A DNA stretch of 64,000 nt from Elephas maximus indicus. Lineage: Eukaryota > Chordata > Mammalia > Proboscidea > Elephantidae. Location: positions 20,360,001 through 20,424,000 of the forward strand of contig NC_064826.1 of NCBI RefSeq assembly GCF_024166365.1, in the 5' to 3' direction. Shown here piece after piece: positions 22,858 through 34,365 of this stretch. The stretch's first letter is position 1, and the number at the start of each line of letters is the position of its first letter. The notes under the pieces are model-generated. The model saw only the letters and a program-made list of their open reading frames with translations. It ran no database searches and was not told the origin of the DNA. Made by a program: the position numbers and the translations under genes.

Positions 22858-24487
22858 TCCTAAGAAATGAAGGTGTTAATTGTGCCTACCTGAGAGGCCT
22901 CTGTTGGGGAGTAAAATGGGCTATGGTGTGTGGAGCATTCGGTGGGCACGTAGTGAGTGGTCACTAACGGTAGTAACTACGGCCAGCACTGCTCTAAGTA
23001 GACTGGCTGGTCAGTTGGAAAGGTCTAAGAAGCTCTGCAGGAGCAGGGGTGCTCTGTGGCCTGGGGTGGCTGGGGCAAGTGTTTGAGGGATGGGGCCAGG
23101 TGGGATTGGGGTGATGATCCACCTCTCTTAGCCTCCCCTCCCCCAAGGAAAGTGAGAGTTCAGAGCCTGAAAGCAGAGAAGCCCTTGGTGAAGGAATGTC
23201 TTAGGGTATTTCACCACTCAGGGTAAGGGAAGAATGCAGATAAGTGAGTGCCATAGGCAGGAAGGCCCCCTCATCCAGTCCTGATCCCCCAGGCTAGGAG
23301 TGCTTTCCCAAAGAACTGCAGGGAGGAGATTCCACATCCTTCCTCATGCTGAAGATGCCTGTCATTAGGAAGTTCTATTTAGTATGTCTCCTAATGCTCT
23401 CATGCTGGAACCCGGCCCTGTGTTGGGCTGGGAGAGACAGGCAGAAGGTCTTTTGGAAAAAACACATAGCAGAATGGGGGGACCCCTGCACAGCCCTGTG
23501 GTGACAACCACGTGCCATTGGCTTTCGTGGGTGGGTAGGGGATCCCAGCTGCCACCTGGAGGAGACAAGGCCAGTCCTGGAGCTCCATTCCCAGCTTCCG
23601 TCAACTTTAAAAGCAGTTTCCTTTATTTCCAGCACCATTGGCTGGAACCCTGGATGAGCAAATGAATGTTGGAAGCAGGTGGGCACAAGTAATACCTGTG
23701 CATGGCTTTATGGTCTCTCAGTGGTAAACAAAGATAACCTGAACTCTTAACAGTCCACTCCAGGCTGCCCACGTTGCCCTCCCCACCCAGGTCTCCTCTC
23801 CCGCAGTAAATGATGGCCTTGCGTGTTTTGAAAAACCCCAGGGCCCTGGCTCTACGAGATCCAGAGCAGAGCGGAGTCCCAGACCCGCTCCGAGGCCACA
23901 CTCACCCCAGCCCAGGGCAGGCAGCTCTGCCAAGGAGCCTTCCTGCCCTTCTCCGAGCACCTCACCTCTTCCAGCATCTCGCTGCTGCCCACAAACAGGA
24001 AATCCTGTATTACCGCAATCACTGTGACTATCTTGGGACACTTGGGGCCTCCAAACCAGGCTGGTAGAGAGGGATGAAGGCATGGGGCACCCCAGCCACC
24101 TGGCTCACCCATAGGCACTGGGCAGGGGCTGCTTCTGAGTCCTGCGGGGACCAGGGCTGGAAGCAGGGGCAGCTGCCTCAGCTGGCTGTGCTCCTGGGGC
24201 CTGTGGTCAGGTTCCTGAAGCCACTGGGAGCTGTCCCTTTCCCAGTCCCCTCCCCCCATGGCTCTGAGGGCAGGACACTGTCCTAACTCAGTAGGTTTTT
24301 CCAGGGGCTGACAGAGCAGCATCCGGGCTTCCCAGGCTGACCTCAGGGGCCACTGCCACCTCCAAGGGCAGGTCCCATTGGCATCCGGAAGTAAGAATAC
24401 TGGCTACACCCTACTAGCTATGAAGCTTTTGAGCACTTCCTATGTATAAGCTAAATGCCTCACTCTCTGGATCTTTTAAGGAGTTTG
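22858..24487. other. unique intergenic DNA
   Basis: About 1.6 kb with no recognised gene or repeat. Open frames around 23.4-24.3 kb overlap on both strands and show no family resemblance. Confidence 0.5.
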
Positions 24488-24640
24488 GGAAACTTGGCGA
24501 TGTAATAGCTAAGTGCTACGGCTGCTAACCAAAATGTCGGCAGTTCAAATCCATCAGGTGATCCTTGGAAATTGTATGGGGCAGTTCTATTCTGTCCTGT
24601 AGGGTTGCTATGAGTCGGAATCGACTCAATGGCGACAGGT
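24488..24640 (+). mobile_element. AfroSINE
   Basis: Plus-strand copy with a diverged head (GGCTGCTAACCAAAATGTCG) and a good tail. Confidence 0.88.
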
Positions 24641-24768
24641 TAATGGGTTAAGAGCTCGGCTAATAACCAAAACGTCGGAAGTATGAATCCACCGGATGCT
24701 CCTTGAAAACTCTATGGGGCAGTTCTATTCTGTCCTATAGGGTCAGAATGAGTTGGAATTGACAGTAA
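24641..24768 (+). mobile_element. AfroSINE
   Basis: Plus-strand copy joined directly to the preceding one, starting within its head (TTAAGAGCTCGG). Confidence 0.85.
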
Positions 24769-24940
24769 CGGGTGGGTGGCACAAGGGTTAACCACTTGGT
24801 TGCTAATTGAAAGGTTATCGGTTGGCCTGTGGGAGAAAGAGATCTGGAGACCTAATCCCATAAAGATTACAGCCTAGAAAACTCTATGGGGTAGTTCTAA
24901 TCCATCACATGGTCCGAATCGACTCCTTAGCACTCGAGAA
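24769..24940 (+). mobile_element. AfroSINE, long type
   Basis: Plus-strand copy that retains the middle section (AAAGATTACAGCCTAG), with a diverged tail. Confidence 0.85.
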
Positions 24941-24944
24941 CAAC

Positions 24945-25058
24945 TATCTTTATGGAAGCAGATCACACCAGGCCTTTCTTCTGCTGTTGCTGGGTGGATT
25001 GAACCATTAACCGCTAGGTTAGTAGTTGGGCGAACCATTTGTGCTACCCAGGGATCAT
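24945..25058 (-). mobile_element. AfroSINE head and middle fragment
   Basis: Minus-strand copy (GGAAGCAGATCACACCAGGC to CTACCCAGGGATC). Confidence 0.82.
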
Positions 25059-25073
25059 AAAATATTAGGTAGT

Positions 25074-25450
25074 TGTTGTTAGGTGCCATCGATTTGGTTC
25101 CGACTCATAGTGACCCCACGTACAACCTAACAAAATACTGCTCGGTCCTGCGCCATTCTCACAATCATTATAACAATGCTTGAGCCCATTGTTGCAGCCA
25201 CTGTATCAATCCATCTCATTGGGGATCTTCCTTTTTTTCACTCACCCTCTGCTTTACCAAGCATAGTGTTCTCCAGGGACTGGTCCGTCCTGACAACATG
25301 TCCAAAGTATGTGAGGCGAAGTCTCGCCATCCTCATTTCTAATGAGGATTCTGGCTGTCCTTCATCCAAGACAGATTTGTTCATTCTTTGGGCAGTCCAT
25401 GAGATATTCAATATTCTTGGCCATAATTCAAAGGCGTCAATAAAATCTTA
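25074..25450 (-). mobile_element. RTE LINE 3' fragment
   Basis: The minus strand shows the RTE 3' tail (TGTTGTTAGGTGCCATCGAT) and about 350 bases of the preceding sequence, parallel to 18.7-19.1 kb. Confidence 0.92.
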
Positions 25451-25669
25451 GGAAGGGCCTGGAAACCCCAGAATGGGTGATGGGAAGTAGGGTGTGTTGA
25501 GGGAGTGCAGATGCACCTGGTTGTATCAAAACACTACATGTGTGCCTTGGGCCCTGGGGGCCTGGATTTTAGTTCCATCACTGGGTGATACTAACCAGCT
25601 GTCATTCCTGCCACAATGGGGGAGGGGGTAAACTGAACCAATGGTCATTTTCAAAAAAATCTTTTTAGC

Positions 25670-26224
25670 AATTGAGAGTGGAAGCTTTTCCTGAAAGATC
25701 TTTAAGAACGACGGATAAAAACAGAGCCGCGGTGGGTGGGGATGGCGAGCCCGGCCTATCAGACTCCCCTCCCGGTCTTGTGCAGCCCCCATGGGCCAGT
25801 TTGACAGCCGCTTTTGGGTTGGTAACCAGTGATTACAGCCTGCTCCACCCGGACCCCACCGCCCGTCCCCCAGCTCAGCCAGGCCGGCCCCGCCTTCCCG
25901 CTGGCCCCTCCTGGGCCACCGCTGGCCTTGGGAAGGGGACAGGAGCCCCAGCCCGGGCACTGGAGGAGGCCGGCCAGGCAGGGAGGCCCGGGCTCAGCGG
26001 GGGTTCGGCCCTCCTGGGGACGCTCCTCCTCGTGGCCCGGAGCCGGGGTATTAATACGGAACCATCCCCGTCTCTGGGCCCAGGCCCTGTGGCCGAACCC
26101 TGTCCGCTGCCCGCCCAGCGCGACGCAGCCGGGACCCGGGAGCCGCTGGCCTCGCCTCCTGCCCGGCACCCGCCAGGCAACCGCCCCTCCCCGGGCCTTT
26201 AAGCCTAGAGAAACCACTTATCAG
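25670..26224. promoter_or_regulatory. isolated CpG-rich element, candidate enhancer or promoter
   Basis: A block of about 500 bases with dense CpG and GC boxes stands alone in repeat-rich DNA. Its right edge carries AACCAC next to TTATCAG (26211-26224), matching RUNX and GATA core motifs. Long frames on both strands reflect composition. It lies about 26 kb upstream of pre-mir-183; any link is inference. Confidence 0.35.
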
Positions 26225-26339
26225 AAGGCACCCCAAAGAAATATGTGGCTTTGTAAAAGCAGAAAACTGGAAACTGCCTTTTGTTACTATTAGCACCCCT
26301 GAAGTCTCTCCCCGCCTCCATAGGGTTTTCTTGGGGGTA

Positions 26340-26855
26340 CTCTTTTCAAAATAATATTTTATTGAGTTTTCGGTGAAAGTTTACATACCAAGGTAGGTTC
26401 CCATTCGACAGTTTCCACACAAATTGTTCAGTGACATTAGCTACATTTTTCACAATGTGTCAACATTTCTCTTTAATTGTGTCCTGCCTATTCCCTTTCC
26501 TGTACTCTAGTTTCCCTGCCCCTTATCTTCTCATCTTTGCTTTTGGGTAATTGTGGACCTTTTGGTCTCATACCGATGGTTTTTGAGTTGGGCCCGGATC
26601 TTGCAGGAATATCCTTTCTTTTGTGTGCCACTCTGCCATTTCATTAACAAGTGATCTTGGCATAGGCTCAGTTCTAGGTTTAAAGAGTGTCTTAGGGCCA
26701 TAGTCTCAGGGGTACCTCTGTTCTCTATTGTCCCAGTTTGCCTGGGCTTTTTTTATACATATATATAAGAATTTGAGTTTTGCTCCATATTTTTTTCCCA
26801 TTCTATTCAGGACCAACTATTGTGACCCCGGTCAGAGTGATCAGTGGTGGTGTCT
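26340..26855 (-). mobile_element. poly(A) retroposon related to family A
   Basis: Read on the minus strand, the 3' end (GTAAACTTTCACCGAAAACT then CAATAAAATATT) resembles the family A end. The body differs from the 1335 copy. It runs into a SINE fragment at its other end. Confidence 0.55.
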
Positions 26856-26952
26856 TGGCTGTAATCTTTATGTAAGTAGTTCCCCAGGCTTTTTTTCTGT
26901 ACAGAGGCTGGGTGAGTTTCAACAGCCAACCTTTAGGCCACCCAGGAATCCC
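26856..26952 (-). mobile_element. AfroSINE head and middle fragment
   Basis: Minus-strand text GGCTGTAATCTTTATGTAAG through CCACCCAGGAATCC. Confidence 0.78.
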
Positions 26953-27339
26953 TGGAAAGTGCCTGAATGTCCTTAAGATGGGCTTGGTCAAATAAGATTT
27001 ATGCCATGAAGTCTTATGCTGCCGTTAAGATTGTCATAGAGTATGATTTACCCAAATGGGAAAAGGGTTCTCAGTGGGAAATGTAAGATACAAGATAGTA
27101 TATACAAAACGGTTTCATTTTTGTTTAAAAAAATGGACATGGGAAAAAAAAAAAAAAAGGCTAGAAGAGCACAGCCAAGTGTACGGGGGGTGTTCTCAGG
27201 GTTTGTAGTGTTTGCCGTGGTCTTCTGCCTGCACAACCCAGGGATTACTTCTCTGATAGGGGAGGGGCTCCAAACATTAATTTAAAAGAAAATTCAAGAA
27301 ACAGGAAAAAAAAAAACCCAAAGCACTCAAACTCTGCTA
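26953..27339. other. intergenic DNA with A-rich tracts
   Basis: Two A tracts (27142-27157 and 27306-27317) suggest old retroposon ends; nothing else is recognised. Confidence 0.45.
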
Positions 27340-28058
27340 GTTTGAAAGACAAATTGTTAGTTTCTTACAAATCTAAACTTAGCCTTCCGCATGAATCGGC
27401 AATCCTGTTCCTAGGTATTGCCCCAAATGAGTTGAAAATTTACGTCCACACAAACACCTGCACAGGAATATTTATAGCAGCTTTATTCAGAATTGCCAAG
27501 AGTTGGGAGCAACCAAGATGCCCTTCAATAGGTGTGTGGATAAACCAACTAGCACATCCGTACGATAGAGTGTTATTCAGTGAGGAAAAGAAATGAGCTA
27601 CCAGGGAAAGACAGGGAGGAAACTTAGATGCATATTCCGAAGTGAAAGAGGCCAGTCTGAAAAGGCTACGTATTGTATAATTCCAGTATATGACCTTCTG
27701 GGAAAGATGAAACTAGAGAGACAGTAGAAAGATCAGTGGTTGCCTGCGGAGGGAGATGAAGAAATGGAAAGAGGGCATTTTAAGGGCAGTGAAACTACTG
27801 TTTATGACGCCATCATGGTGGACACGTTTGTCAAAACCCACAGGACCATACAACACAAATCCTGATATAATGACTTTAGTTAATAATAAGGTATCCATAT
27901 GGCTTCCTCACTTGTAACAAATGTACCACAGGAATGGAAGAGTTAATAGCAGGAGAAACCGTGCAGGGCGGAGAGAGAGGATATGGGAACTCTTTGTACT
28001 TCGGGCTCAATTTTTCTGTAAATCTAAAACTCCTCTAAAAAATAAAGTCTAAACCTTG
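27340..28058 (+). mobile_element. L1 3' fragment
   Basis: ORF2 C-terminal text (GGAATATTTATAGCAGCTTT) and the 3' UTR follow, ending near AAAAAATAAAGTCT. Confidence 0.85.
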
Positions 28059-28390
28059 AAAACATGATGCTTAATGAAATGTCAGTCACAAAAGGACAAG
28101 TATTATACGCTCCCCCTTATATGAAATATCTAGAATAGGCAGATGTGTGGAGATCAAAGTTTATTAGTGGTTACCAGGAGCTGGCAGGAGACCGGGGAAG
28201 AGGAAGACACACGTTTAGGGGACACTGAGCTGAGCTTCTGTTAAGGGTGATTGAAAAATTTGGGAATGGTTAATAATGATGATGGTTGAACAATGTGAGA
28301 AAATGTTAGAGTCACTGAACTATTCATGGAAAGATTGTTGAAATGGAAAATGTTTTTCACCTATATATTTATTACAATAAAATAAAATCA
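28059..28390 (+). mobile_element. second L1 3' fragment
   Basis: A separate L1 3' end (TTATATGAAATATCTAGAAT, CAAAGTTTATTAGTGGTTAC) directly follows the previous one and ends in ACAATAAAATAAAATC. Confidence 0.82.
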
Positions 28391-28395
28391 AAATG

Positions 28396-28594
28396 TTATT
28401 GTTGAATGTGGTCCAAATGATTCCCACTCATAGCGACCCCATGTTACAGAGTAGAACTGCCCCTTAGGGTTTTCTAGACTGCAATCTTTATGGGAGCAGA
28501 TCTCCAGGTCTTTTTCCTGTGGAGCCACTGGGTAGAATTCAACAACCTTTTGGTTAACAGGGGCATGCCTAACCATTGTGCCACCAGGGCTCCT
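28396..28594 (-). mobile_element. AfroSINE
   Basis: Minus-strand copy with middle section. Both flanks carry AAAATAAAATC-like text, a probable target duplication in the L1 tail. Confidence 0.9.
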
Positions 28595-29049
28595 TAAAAA
28601 TAAAATCTATTAATTTTAAAATATGAAATAATAAAAACAGAACATCAAAACCTGCAGACAAACTCTGCTGGACTACATATCCGTAGCATGCAGGCCCATG
28701 GGCCCATCAATCCCAGGGCCACCTCCCTCTTCCTCTCTGCCAAGGCCTCTCTCCCTCAGGTAATGTGATCCACCCTCTGAGGGTCTTCATCTCCTGGGCT
28801 CCTAGACCTCAAGTCCAACTGTGTTTCCTGGGCTAAGACCCAGCATGGGGTAGCTGCCTTGTCAGGCCACAAGCCCCAGCTGAAAGGGAAATCCTCCTGT
28901 GCCCACATAGGGTGACTCGAGTAGCTAAGGGTGGGTGTGCAGGACCCTTTGATATTGGGTGGGTGGGCCTCTCTGCCACAGGCTTCTTCCCCTTGGGCTA
29001 GTTACCAAGTAACAAGATACTGGAGACGGCTCCGGGCCTGCAGAAGAAA
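28595..29049. other. unique intergenic DNA
   Basis: No recognised gene or repeat. Confidence 0.5.
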
Positions 29050-29560
29050 AGAGAAGTCACTTGTATCAAGGGTCTCCAATTTCCAAATGCTGTGCTAAGA
29101 GCTTTACATAGATTATTGAATTTAAGCCTAACATTCCCATGAGGTAGATATGCTTTTAACCCCACGTTACAGATGTGGAAACTGAGGCTCCTAGAGGGCT
29201 GTTGTTGTTGTTGTTGTTAGTTGTCACGGTTCAGCCCCCAACTCATGGCAACCCCATGCACAATGGGATAAGACGGTTGAGACCTGTAGAATTTTCATTG
29301 GCTAATTTTCAGAAGTAGATTGCCAAACCTTTCTTCCTAGTCCATCTCAGTGTGGAAGCTCCACTGAAACCTGTTTAGCCTCATAGCAACATGCCAACCT
29401 GCACTGACGCGCAAGTGATGATTGCGTGTGAGGTGCATTGGCCGCGAATCGAACCCGAGTCTCCCACATGAAAGGTGAGAATTCTACCAGTGAGCCACCA
29501 CTTCCCACCTTCTAGAGGGTAGGTCACTTGTTTAATAAGGTAACACCAGCCAGGAAGCCG
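29050..29560 (-). repeat. MIR SINE, split by a younger SINE
   Basis: GGAAACTGAGGCTCCTAGAG and the preceding CCCACGTTACAGATG are MIR minus-strand hallmarks (29050-29198). The remainder continues after the insertion (29509-29560). Confidence 0.7.
29199..29508 (-). mobile_element. SINE with tRNA-Gly-like head and RTE-type tail
   Basis: Minus strand: the head reads GTGGTGGCTCACTGGTAGAA and continues to GGGTTCGATTCGCGGCCAAT, close to tRNA-Gly through boxes A and B. A body of about 200 bases follows, then a tail of CAACTAACAACAACAACAAC type. Flanks CTCCTAGAGGG (29188-29198) and CTTCTAGAGGG (29509-29519) form a TSD inside a MIR. Confidence 0.9.
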
Positions 29561-30139
29561 GCAAATGGTTCCATCCTCTGGGGCTCAGCTCCAGTCTCCT
29601 GGGCTTGCTCCATCATGCTAGGTCTTCACCCCCCTTCCTCAGTCATAAAGATGTGGGTGGCCCCTTCTGGGCTGGGACCCTGGGTGGGACAGGTCTGACA
29701 AGGTCTTCCCCTCCCAGCTCAGCCAGCCCTGGCACAGGTGGGGCCTGGATTCGGCCCTGGACAGACTGTTCCTGCAGCTTCTGCCATCCCTCACCTGGTA
29801 CAGAACAGACAGTGTTCATCCCTTTAGGGTACGTGCCCAACCTGTTCCAGGTGAGAAGGGTCTCCAATTTCCCAGAGGCTAGGTGGGAGGAGCTTTGGCC
29901 TGGAGCCCTGGGTTGTTTCTCTCGATCACAGGAGCAGTGCCCAATGCCCCACGCTGATTCCTCTTCACCCTCAGCGGTCTTAAAGTCCGGGGAGGGGCCC
30001 AGCAGGCATCCTGGCCCCTCAGGGCTGGTCTGAGTCCTCAGCATCAGGTCCTGAGCAATGTCACCTCATAGTACTGCAGGGTACATAGGAAGGAGGCAGA
30101 GGAGGAATGTCGCAGACAGCTCAGGACAAGAAGGCAAGA
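29561..30139. other. unique intergenic DNA
   Basis: Two opposed open frames of about 140 codons overlap here without any family resemblance. Confidence 0.5.
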
Positions 30140-30151
30140 GTTGAGCAGACA

Positions 30152-30628
30152 CCTGACAAGGACCACAACAGAAAATCCTTGATGGCACAGGAGAAAAGTA
30201 GGATGCAGACCTCAAATTCTAGTAAAAAGGCCAGATTTAATGGTCTGACTGAGACTGGAGGGACCCCAGAGGTCCTGGTCCCTGGACTCTCTGTTAGCCC
30301 AAAACTAAAACCATTCCCGAAGCCAACTCTTCAAAGATTAGACTGACTATAAGACATAAAATGATACTGGTGAGGAGTGTGCTTCTTAGCTCAAGTAGAC
30401 ACATGAGACTATGTGGCAGCTCCTGTCTGGAGGCGAGATGAGAAGGCTGAGGGGGACAGCAGCTGGTTAAATGGACACGGGAAATACAGGGTAGAGAGAA
30501 GGAGTGTGCTGTCACATTGTAGGGAGAGCAACTAGGGTCACATAACAACGTGTGTATAAGTTTTTGTATGAGAAACTGACTTGAATTATAAGCTTTCACT
30601 TAAAGCACAATTAAAAAAAAAAAAAGAA
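30152..30628 (+). mobile_element. poly(A) retroposon, family A, 5' truncated
   Basis: It aligns to the 3' two-thirds of the 1335-2178 element, ends in an A tract, and is flanked by perfect GTTGAGCAGACA (30140-30151 and 30629-30640). Confidence 0.85.
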
Positions 30629-30844
30629 GTTGAGCAGACAGACAGAAATGAGAGCTAGATACAGCCAGCAAGAGCAGTGACAGAAAGACTCACAAAGAGC
30701 ACAGGAGGAGACCGCCAGGCCCCGGCAGCTCTGCCAGACATTCTAGCCAGGGTCTGGGGGGGTAGAGGTAGGATCCAGGTAGACCAGGATTTAGCAAATA
30801 AAAATACAAGATTCCAGTCAAATTTAAATTTAGGGAAACAATGG

Positions 30845-31342
30845 TGTCATGGGTTGAACTGTGTCCCCCAAAATATCTGTCAACTTAGCTGGGCCATGAG
30901 TCCCAGTATTGTGTAATTGTCCACCATTTTATGTGATTTTCCTATGTGTTGAAAATCCAGTCACTACGATGTAATGAGATGGATGACTGGCAGTTATACT
31001 GATGAGGTACAAGATTAGATAGTATCTTAAGCCAATCTCTTTGAGATATAAAAGAGAGAAGTGAACATAGAGACAGGGGGACCTCATATCACCCAGATAG
31101 CAGCGCCAGGAGCAGAGTGTGTCCTTTGGACCTGAGGTTCCTTGCTGAGATGCTCCCAGACCAAGGGATGACTGATGACAAGGACCTTCCTCCAGAGCTG
31201 ACAGGGAGAGAAAGCCTTCCCCTAGAGCTGGGGCCCTGAATTTGGATTTGCAGCCTACTAGACTGTGAGAGAATAAATCTCTTTTTGTTAGAGCCATCCA
31301 CTTGTGGTATTTCTGTTATAGCAGCACTAGATGACCAAGAGA
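30845..31342 (+). mobile_element. MaLR/MLT1-type solo LTR
   Basis: It starts TGTCATGGGTTGAACTGTGT, contains GAGAGAATAAATCTC as poly(A) signal region and ends near CACTAGATGACCAAGA, the MLT1-like layout. It is homologous to the copies at 31568, 34366 and 60921. Confidence 0.85.
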
Positions 31343-31364
31343 TACTTTTTTGTTTTGTATATTT

Positions 31365-31470
31365 TAAAATTATGGTAAATATACATGTAACAAATCATTT
31401 ATCTTTTCAACCTTCTTCACATGTGTAAGTCAGTGACATTAGTTACATCTATCATGTTCAGTAATCATCA
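31365..31470 (-). mobile_element. family B retroposon fragment
   Basis: Its CAGTGACATTAGTTACATCT text resembles the 3' parts of the copies at 33.0 kb and 48.9 kb. Confidence 0.5.
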
Positions 31471-31567
31471 TTGGATACCTTTTTTTTTTAGTTAAGTATG
31501 TCTTGTCCAGTATTTGGGACATCCTTATACTTTTTTTTTTTTTTTATACTAAAAGATTATTCATTGT

Positions 31568-31960
31568 TGTCTGTATTTAATACAGACATATTGCAAGTGA
31601 ATGGTTTTAACAAACAGTAATTTATTTTCTCACAGTTTAGGAGGCTAAAAGTGTGAATTCAGAATGCCGGCTCTCAGGGAAGGCTTTCTCTCTGTGTAGG
31701 CTCTGGGGGAAAGTCCTTCTCCTTCCTGGTTCCTTGGGGATCTCCATGTGTCTTGGCATTTGTCTTACCCCACCTCTGCTCTGCTTGCTTGTTTAATTTC
31801 TTTTATATCTCAGAAGAGATTGACTCAAGATACACCCTACACTAACCCTGTCTCATTAACCTAACAAATACAACCCATTCCCAAATGGGATTATAACCAC
31901 AAGCATAGAGGTTAGGATTGACAACACATATTTTTGGAGGACATAGTTCAATTCATAACA
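31568..31960 (-). mobile_element. MaLR/MLT1-type solo LTR with 5-base TSD
   Basis: It runs TGTC...AACA on the + strand, with the LTR sense on the minus strand (TTATATCTCAG is the TATA-side segment in reverse). ATTGT flanks both sides (31563-31567 and 31961-31965), the 5-base duplication expected of ERV-L/MaLR. Confidence 0.88.
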
Positions 31961-32020
31961 ATTGTTAATCTGAAATTCCAGTGTAGTTGGCGTCCTGTGT
32001 CTGGTCTGGCAGCCCTAGAC

Positions 32021-33009
32021 TCAGGGCCTACATTTTCTTGGCGGCAAAGGGCACTCAGAGGGCTCCTAAGGGCACTGGGGACTGGTCCTCCCGGTCCTGT
32101 TACATATTCAAATCCGTCTCCCAGCAGGGGGCCAGACCTGGCCTGTCTCCAGTACAGGGAAATGCTGAACCTGACAAGCCCTTCCCTCTAGGGCCAGCTC
32201 TGATTAAGAAACCACCCCACCCCACCTGTGCTGTCCTGTGCTGTGCCTCCACAAAACACCAAGGAGCGCAGGTGGGCTAAGATTTGAGCCCTTGGGTCCT
32301 CAAGAATGGGTGATAGCAGATGGTTCAGGACAAATGCCCAGAGGATGCTCAGCCTCTGCCGAGGGTGTCCAGGGCCCAGGCATGTGGGGTTCGAGTTTGG
32401 AAATACCCCCCAATCCACCCCAGGAGGTCTGAAGGAACTCCATGGAATGCCCTCTCCGGAAGGGCGCTCCGACTCTTTGCTTAATGGATGAGTGCACCAC
32501 AGCCCAGAGAGGCAGTTCTGGGCTCAGAGCCCAGGCCCTGTAGCCCCCAGGGCAGAGCTCATCCACCTTCCCACCCTGACCTCTGGCCATGACAAATTCC
32601 TGCCCCTCATGGGGATCTAGCATTTTCTACATAGCAAAGTTCTCTCTCCTATGTCTCATTTGAGGTTCACAGTCACCTCTGATGACATTTGGAACACACA
32701 GCTTTGCTCCTGCTTTTACAGACGCAGAAGCCAAGGTGCACAGAAGAGACTAGTCCAAAGTCCTACGGAGAGATGGGGGCGGAGCTCCAGAACTGCACCC
32801 CAGCTTGGCTGGAGGCAGAGTGAAGAGCCCCAGGGCACCTTGTTGCTAATTCTTCAGCCAGTCTAGGGCAGGACCCAGAGGGACCACCTCCTTCTGCAGA
32901 CCAGAACTACAGCTCGTGGATGTGCTCAGTGACCAAACAGATTTGTGAGTATTTGCATCCGACATGAGCGCGGTCCTGGTGGATCCCAGTTCTTGCTAGA
33001 AGGGACTCT
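32021..33009. other. unique intergenic DNA
   Basis: No gene recognised. A MIR-like piece is possible near 32690-32770 (TTTTACAGACGCAGAAGCCA). Confidence 0.5.
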
Positions 33010-33019
33010 GCAAGCTTTT

Positions 33020-33707
33020 TTATTTTTTTTGTTGAGAAATACGCAGCAGAACATACACAAATTCCACAGTTTCTACATGTGCAATTCAGTTACACTGATT
33101 ACATTCTTCAAGCCATGCCACCATTCTCACCCTCCTTTTCTGTGTCATTTCTCCCTCATTAATGTAAACTCACTGCCCCCTGTTTCCTGTCTAATCTTTC
33201 AAGTTTCTATTGTCAGTTTGATCCCATATAGATAGATCTTAAAAAGCACAATGCTCAAGGCAGACATTGTTTGCTAGCTGAGCTAAACTATGATTTGGTT
33301 TTAAGAAGACTTCAGGGGATAGTTTTGGTCTAAGGTGTAAAGATTATCTCAGAGCAATAGTTTCAGGGATTCACCCAGCCTCCATGGCTCCAGAAAGACT
33401 GGATTCCATGAGAATTTGAAATTCTGTTCTGCATCTTCCCCTTTTTGGTCAGGATTTTTCTGTAGAATCTTTGATCAAAATATTCAGTAATGGTAGTCAA
33501 GAACCATCCAGTCCTGGTCACATGGCAGAGGAGGCAGTTGTTCATGAAGGCAATTAGCCACGCAGTCCATTTCCTCCTCCCCTTTCTGACTCTCCTTCTT
33601 CTTCTGTTGCTCCAGGAGAAGAGAGACCAATTGTGCCTTGGATGGCCATCTGCAAGCTTTTAAGACCCCAAGAACTATGCAATGAACTAGGAGGTAAAAC
33701 AGACTTA
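33020..33707 (-). mobile_element. poly(A) retroposon, family B, with 10-base TSD
   Basis: The minus strand ends in an A-rich tail (TCTCAACAAAAAAAATAA). It is flanked by perfect GCAAGCTTTT (33010-33019 and 33708-33717). It is collinear with the + strand copy at 61.6-62.4 kb. Confidence 0.85.
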
Positions 33708-33717
33708 GCAAGCTTTT

Positions 33718-34365
33718 GAAAGATAACAGGGGTGCCCCAGCAGCCCCACCATCCCAGCTGGCAAGTGAAGCCCCACTTTGCCCTCTGCGAAGATGAGGAC
33801 TGGCCTTAGAGCCCAGGGCTGAGAAATTGGATGACTTCTGATCCTCTCTGGTGCCTCAGTTTCCCCAGCTGTGAAGTGGGTGGAAATATGCTGTCATCTC
33901 AGACTCCTAGGGGCCCAGAGCCATGCCCTGTTTGATTACAAAGTGGATTAAAAGTCTCATGTATTTGATACAAGTAATTCTATCCTGTACATGGATAGTT
34001 TCATTGAAAAGTAGCCTCAGGTGGCCTTTCACTAGCCTCCCTACCCCTCCGCTGCAGCCCCCACCAACCCAGCGGGCTGTGAAGGGAAGAAAGATGATCA
34101 GCCCATCCTGAGGCAGCTGCAGAACCATGTTGCTGTGGGTTCTTGCTGAGGGTACCCAGGAGGATGCAGCTGGGCCACGGCTTCTGGGCTAGGTTCCCAA
34201 TTCTGCTTATTCCTCCCCAGCCAGGTCTCTGCTGAAAAGGGCCGTCCGTGATGGGGGAGGGAAGAGACAGTAGCACTGCAGACCCAAGGGGCAGGGTTTA
34301 TGCAGAACACCTGGAGCTGCTCAGGTACCAAACCACCTGGTGACAGCATCCCATCCAAACCACAC
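33718..34365. other. unique intergenic DNA
   Basis: A MIR-like piece lies near 33845-33890 (CCTCAGTTTCCCCAGCTGTG); nothing else is recognised. Confidence 0.5.

Larger units (their letters stand above)
30782..32020. mobile_element. old DNA transposon with long imperfect inverted repeats, interrupted by LTRs
   Basis: The pieces read as one old element: 30782-30844 (GATTTAGCAAATAAAAATAC), 31475-31567 (AGTATTTGGGACATCC, ACTAAAAGATTATTC) and 31961-32020 (CTGAAATTCCAG). Its two arms are near inverted copies, as in non-autonomous mammalian DNA transposons. Two LTRs and a retroposon piece split it. The family name was not assigned. Confidence 0.6.

Noticed and set aside
25672..26217. Overlapping 150-176 codon frames on both strands
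   Set aside because: Same cause: a CpG-rich block with low stop density; no domain or start context stands out.
29430..29500. A possible minus-strand tRNA-Gly gene
   Set aside because: The box A and box B text is good, but the 5' acceptor arm does not pair, the anticodon loop is altered, and it continues into a SINE body and tail. It is a SINE head.
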